Assembly (NCBI RefSeq): GCF_017873135.1
Contig: NZ_JAGGJV010000006.1
Location: forward strand, 432,707 to 496,706
Reading direction: 5' to 3'
DNA from: Rhizobium herbae
GTDB lineage: Bacteria > Pseudomonadota > Alphaproteobacteria > Rhizobiales > Rhizobiaceae
Length of the DNA: 64,000 bases
The notes under the pieces are model-generated. The model searched no databases. It was not told the DNA's origin and saw nothing but the letters and a program-made list of their open reading frames with translations. The translations under genes and the position numbers were made by a program. Shown one piece after another: positions 62,051-64,000 of the stretch (position 1 is the stretch's first letter; every line of letters begins with the position of its first letter).

Positions 62051-62950
62051 GTGGATAGGAAGATACCCGACACGTTGCATGTCGACGCATTCCAGATGCG
62101 TTTCGCCGATGTGGCCGCTGTCGATCTGGAGCAGTTGCATGCGCTGTCGATCGCGGTCGGCTGGCCGCATCGGGCAGAAGATTGGCAATACCTGCGCGAA
62201 CTCGGCCATGGTTTCGTCGCTCTCGACGATATCGACCGTGTGATGGGCTCGGCCATGTGGTTCCCGCACGGCGAGCATTTTGCAACCCTTGGCATGCTGA
62301 TCACATCGCCGCGGCTGCAGACCAATGGGACGGCGAAATGGCTGATGCAGCGTGTCTTGGCCGAGTGCGCCGGCATGAGCTTGCGGCTCAATGCAACGCG
62401 CGCGGCGCGCCGCCTTTATCGTTCTCTTGACTTTGTAGCGCAGCGGCCGGTTTTCCAATGTCAGGGAATGGCCCGCAAGCCGGCCGAAACGGAAGAACTG
62501 CAATCCGGATACGAGGTCAGGCAGTTGCGGGCAAGTGACCTCGATGCGGTGATCGCATTCGACGGGTCGGGCTTTGCGGTCTCTCGCCCCGTCCATCTCA
62601 CCCGCTTGTTTGAGAGTTCGCTCTGCTATGGGCTGTTTAGGGACGAAAAACTGTCGGCATATTCGATGAGCCGTGCCTTTGGACGGGGGCACGTGCTAGG
62701 TCCGGTTGCAGCACTGTCTGTTGAAGAGGCGATCGCCGTTGCGCGGCCGCATGTGGAAGCTCACGCCGGTCATTTCCTGCGCGTCGACACCCATTTTGAG
62801 ACAGGGCCCTTTGCCAGCTTTGTACAGCAATGCGGCCTGCCAATCTTTGACACCGTGACGACCATGACTCTTGGCGAAGGTGTCGATTACGGAATAGCCG
62901 GTGAGGGCCGCGCTGTGCTATTCGCTCTTGCCTCGCAATCGATGGGATGA
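62051..62950 (+). CDS. Double-GNAT N-acetyltransferase family protein (paralogue of 51973-52812)
   Basis: A 299-residue protein with an N-terminal GNAT domain ('GWPHRAEDWQYLRELGHGFVAL'; the acetyl-CoA site 'LQTNGTAKWLMQRVLAECAG' is less canonical than in the paralogue) and a second GNAT-like C-terminal part ('HFLRVDTHFETGPFASFVQQCG'). It starts at GTG 62051 behind GGAGG at 62038. It is divergent from the ArgE-like gene and bounds the amine block on the right. It may acetylate an amine, but the reduced acetyl-CoA loop leaves activity uncertain. Confidence 0.82.
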   Translation: MDRKIPDTLHVDAFQMRFADVAAVDLEQLHALSIAVGWPHRAEDWQYLRELGHGFVALDDIDRVMGSAMWFPHGEHFATLGMLITSPRLQTNGTAKWLMQRVLAECAGMSLRLNATRAARRLYRSLDFVAQRPVFQCQGMARKPAETEELQSGYEVRQLRASDLDAVIAFDGSGFAVSRPVHLTRLFESSLCYGLFRDEKLSAYSMSRAFGRGHVLGPVAALSVEEAIAVARPHVEAHAGHFLRVDTHFETGPFASFVQQCGLPIFDTVTTMTLGEGVDYGIAGEGRAVLFALASQSMG

Positions 62951-63109
62951 CAACGCACCACTAGCCAAAGAATTGGTCCATTGGAAATTCGGGATAAAAT
63001 GCGGGCGCAGACCTGGTCCACTGGCTGTTTGATTGAGCGAACAGCATTGGGGCCATATGCGCGTTCTTCGCAACCGGGCGGTCAGTGAAGCAAAAAGAGA
63101 AATCTAAGC

Positions 63110-63132
63110 TCCATAAATAGGCCTTATCCCAC
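63110..63132. repeat. 23-bp direct repeat, copy B, with dif-like CATAA-N7-TTAT core
   Basis: TCCATAAATAGGCCTTATCC plus CAC matches copy A (27062-27084) at 21 of 23 bases in the same orientation; the two mismatches are in the central region. The arms CATAA and TTAT(C) face each other as in XerCD sites. It lies 136 bp before the antitoxin start. Confidence 0.6.
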
Positions 63133-63218
63133 ACGATTGAGATTTCCGCTCGTCGCTTCAGATACATTCAGGAGCACAAGAGGAACGAGAACGGGCGAAG
63201 GTGGTAAAGAGCGCTATG

Positions 63219-63244
63219 GCATTGTCATTCATTTGCATTATCAT
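63219..63244 (+). promoter_or_regulatory. Direct repeat operator candidate of the toxin-antitoxin pair
   Basis: GCATTGTCAT (63219-63228) and GCATTATCAT (63235-63244) differ at one base and are spaced 16 bp apart, about one and a half helical turns. They lie just before the ribosome site of the antitoxin gene. RelB-type antitoxins commonly repress their own promoter through such repeats (inference). Confidence 0.5.
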
Positions 63245-63267
63245 CTCCCCGAAAGGTGGAGATCGCT

Positions 63268-63576
63268 ATGGCTGCAAATGCACTGGTACAAACTCGTATT
63301 GATGCCGAGGTTCGGGATCGTGCCTCCGCAGTGCTTGGAAATATGGGGCTTACGGTATCGGACGCAGTTCGTATCTTACTCACCCGGACGGCCAACGAGG
63401 GTGCGCTGCCGCTGGAGCTTCTTTCCGGCAGCGAGGCCCATGACGCTTGGTTTCGCACCAAAGTACTTGAAGCGCTGAACGATACTCGACCGGACGTCTC
63501 GGATGATGAAGTCGAGGTACATTTCGCTGAACGTCGAGCGGCAGCCCGTCTTAACGCGGGTGCGCGCAAATCGTGA
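63268..63576 (+). CDS. relB: RelB/DinJ-family antitoxin
   Basis: A 102-residue protein with an N-terminal ribbon-helix-helix of the RelB/DinJ type ('VQTRIDAEVRDRASAVLGNM' then 'LTVSDAVRILLTRTANEG'). It binds the toxin and represses the operon. The start is ATG 63268 after GGTGGAG. Its C-terminus is Arg/Ala-rich. The toxin GTG overlaps its TGA (GTGA), the typical coupled arrangement. Confidence 0.88.
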   Translation: MAANALVQTRIDAEVRDRASAVLGNMGLTVSDAVRILLTRTANEGALPLELLSGSEAHDAWFRTKVLEALNDTRPDVSDDEVEVHFAERRAAARLNAGARKS

Positions 63577-63857
63577 AGCTTACCTGGTCTGCGTTCGCGT
63601 TATCGGATCGCGACGCCATAATAGAAGCAGAAAATCCGTCAGCGGCTATTCTGGTCGACGAACGGATCGTTGCTGCCGTCCGTCGGTTGATAGATTTTCC
63701 CGCGAGCGGTCGTGTTGGCCGAATTGCTGGCACCCGCGAACTGGTCATTAACGGTATGCCATACGTCGCGGCGTCTGCAATTGCCGAAACAGCGGTTCGT
63801 ATTCTTCGCGTCCTTCATGGCGCGCAGGAATGGCCAGACACTTTGCCAACGAGCTAG
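63573..63857 (+). CDS. relE: RelE/ParE-family toxin
   Basis: A 94-residue protein of the ParE/RelE superfamily: 'KLTWSAFALSDRDAIIEAEN' at the start, 'PASGRVGRIAGTRELVINGM' with the conserved GRxGxxxGTREL pattern, and 'VRILRVLHGAQEWPD' as the C-terminal strand. The GRVGRIAGTREL and LHGAQ motifs are closer to ParE/RelE type II toxins that act on gyrase or the ribosome; the target cannot be decided. It overlaps the antitoxin stop by four bases and converges on the next gene. Confidence 0.87.
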   Translation: MKLTWSAFALSDRDAIIEAENPSAAILVDERIVAAVRRLIDFPASGRVGRIAGTRELVINGMPYVAASAIAETAVRILRVLHGAQEWPDTLPTS

Positions 63858-64000
63858 GCTTTGTTCTCGATGCTGAGAATCAACGGGTCGGTGGTTCGAA
63901 CTGGATCAAGGCGCCCATGGGCGAACCAGCGATAGGGTTCTGCGACGCTTGCGGTCAGCACGAGCAGTTCACGTGTCTTCGGGCCGAACTCCCCATCAGG
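63854..64000 (-). CDS. Unidentified protein, C-terminal 48 residues (runs off the window edge)
   Basis: The minus strand is open from the window edge to TAG at 63854 and reads PDGEFGPKTRELLVLTASVA then EPYRWFAHGRLDPVRTTDPL before the tail. The residues look like a real globular protein, but I do not recognise the family. Its stop overlaps the convergent toxin stop by four bases. The start and most of the gene lie beyond base 64000. Confidence 0.55.
   Translation of the reverse strand, partial: PDGEFGPKTRELLVLTASVAEPYRWFAHGRLDPVRTTDPLILSIENKA

Larger units (their letters stand above)
62951..63267. other. Intergenic region with dif-like repeat copy B
   Basis: A 317-bp region with no supported gene. 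A minus-strand frame (62961-63167) is open but unrecognised. It holds copy B of the 23-bp repeat and the control region of the toxin-antitoxin pair. Confidence 0.5.

Noticed and set aside
1..64000. CRISPR arrays, insertion sequences, rRNA and tRNA genes
   Set aside because: No repeat-spacer pattern, no transposase frame with terminal repeats and no rRNA or foldable tRNA was seen on reading both strands. A tRNA or short IS relic could be missed by eye.

Overview
The window is high-GC, densely coded DNA with the gene families of an alphaproteobacterium of the Rhizobiaceae (Rhizobium, Ensifer or Agrobacterium type): rhizopine (moc) genes, many Opp/Dpp and sugar ABC importers, HyuA/HyuB hydantoinases and several FAD amine oxidases. 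There are no rRNA, tRNA, ribosomal or replication genes. The content is catabolic and accessory, as on a large plasmid, chromid or accessory chromosomal region.

Layout. (1) 1-4400: the 3' part of an Opp/Dpp-type ABC importer operon (binding protein, two permeases, two ATPases). (2) 4401-5091: gene remnants (a zinc-type alcohol dehydrogenase/quinone reductase start and a folD start). (3) 5092-16262: a rhizopine (3-O-methyl-scyllo-inosamine) catabolic locus. On the minus strand are purU, mocF and a LacI-type regulator. On the plus strand are mocD, a sugar ABC importer (mocB-like, permease, ATPase), mocE, mocC, a divergent PanB-like enzyme, mocA and a truncated RpiR regulator. MocD, MocE and MocF would remove the O-methyl group. 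PurU and the broken folD next to mocF suggest a link to one-carbon disposal. (4) 16263-18404: a low-coding stretch, a small secreted protein and a membrane-bound class III adenylate cyclase. (5) 18528-26872: a copper island with CusF-like protein, cupredoxin, multicopper oxidase, TolC-type channel, lipoprotein, DUF2933 protein, CopA ATPase, two small secreted Cys-rich proteins and a cytochrome c'. A truncated yqaA marks a recombination junction inside it. (6) 27361-33889: a single-domain response regulator, a CadC-like TPR regulator, a membrane protein gene broken by a stop codon, an MFS carrier and a calcineurin-type phosphatase. (7) 34074-43486: HyuA/HyuB hydantoinase/oxoprolinase with 2Fe-2S and FAD/BFD subunits of an Hcn/Oox-like dehydrogenase, flanked by two DAO-family oxidases and a LysR regulator. 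(8) 43721-49539: an Lrp regulator and a second Dpp-type importer with two fused ATPase domains. (9) 49619-62950: an amine or acetylated-amine catabolic block (class III aminotransferase, two double-GNAT proteins, two HAD proteins, PuuB-like oxidase, two aldehyde dehydrogenases, tartrate/D-malate-type dehydrogenase, cupin, GhrA-like reductase, ArgE-like deacetylase). (10) 63268-64000: a RelBE-type toxin-antitoxin pair and the tail of an unidentified gene.

The most notable points are: a PanB homologue in the rhizopine operon that appears to have lost canonical metal-site residues; the mocF-purU-folD' arrangement; a near-perfect 23-bp direct repeat with a dif-like core (27062 and 63110) that brackets about 36 kb of catabolic genes and lies near the toxin-antitoxin pair; and the set of enzymes in block 9, which could form an acetyl-blocked analogue of the Puu polyamine pathway. 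Functional links are inferred from family and context unless stated otherwise.
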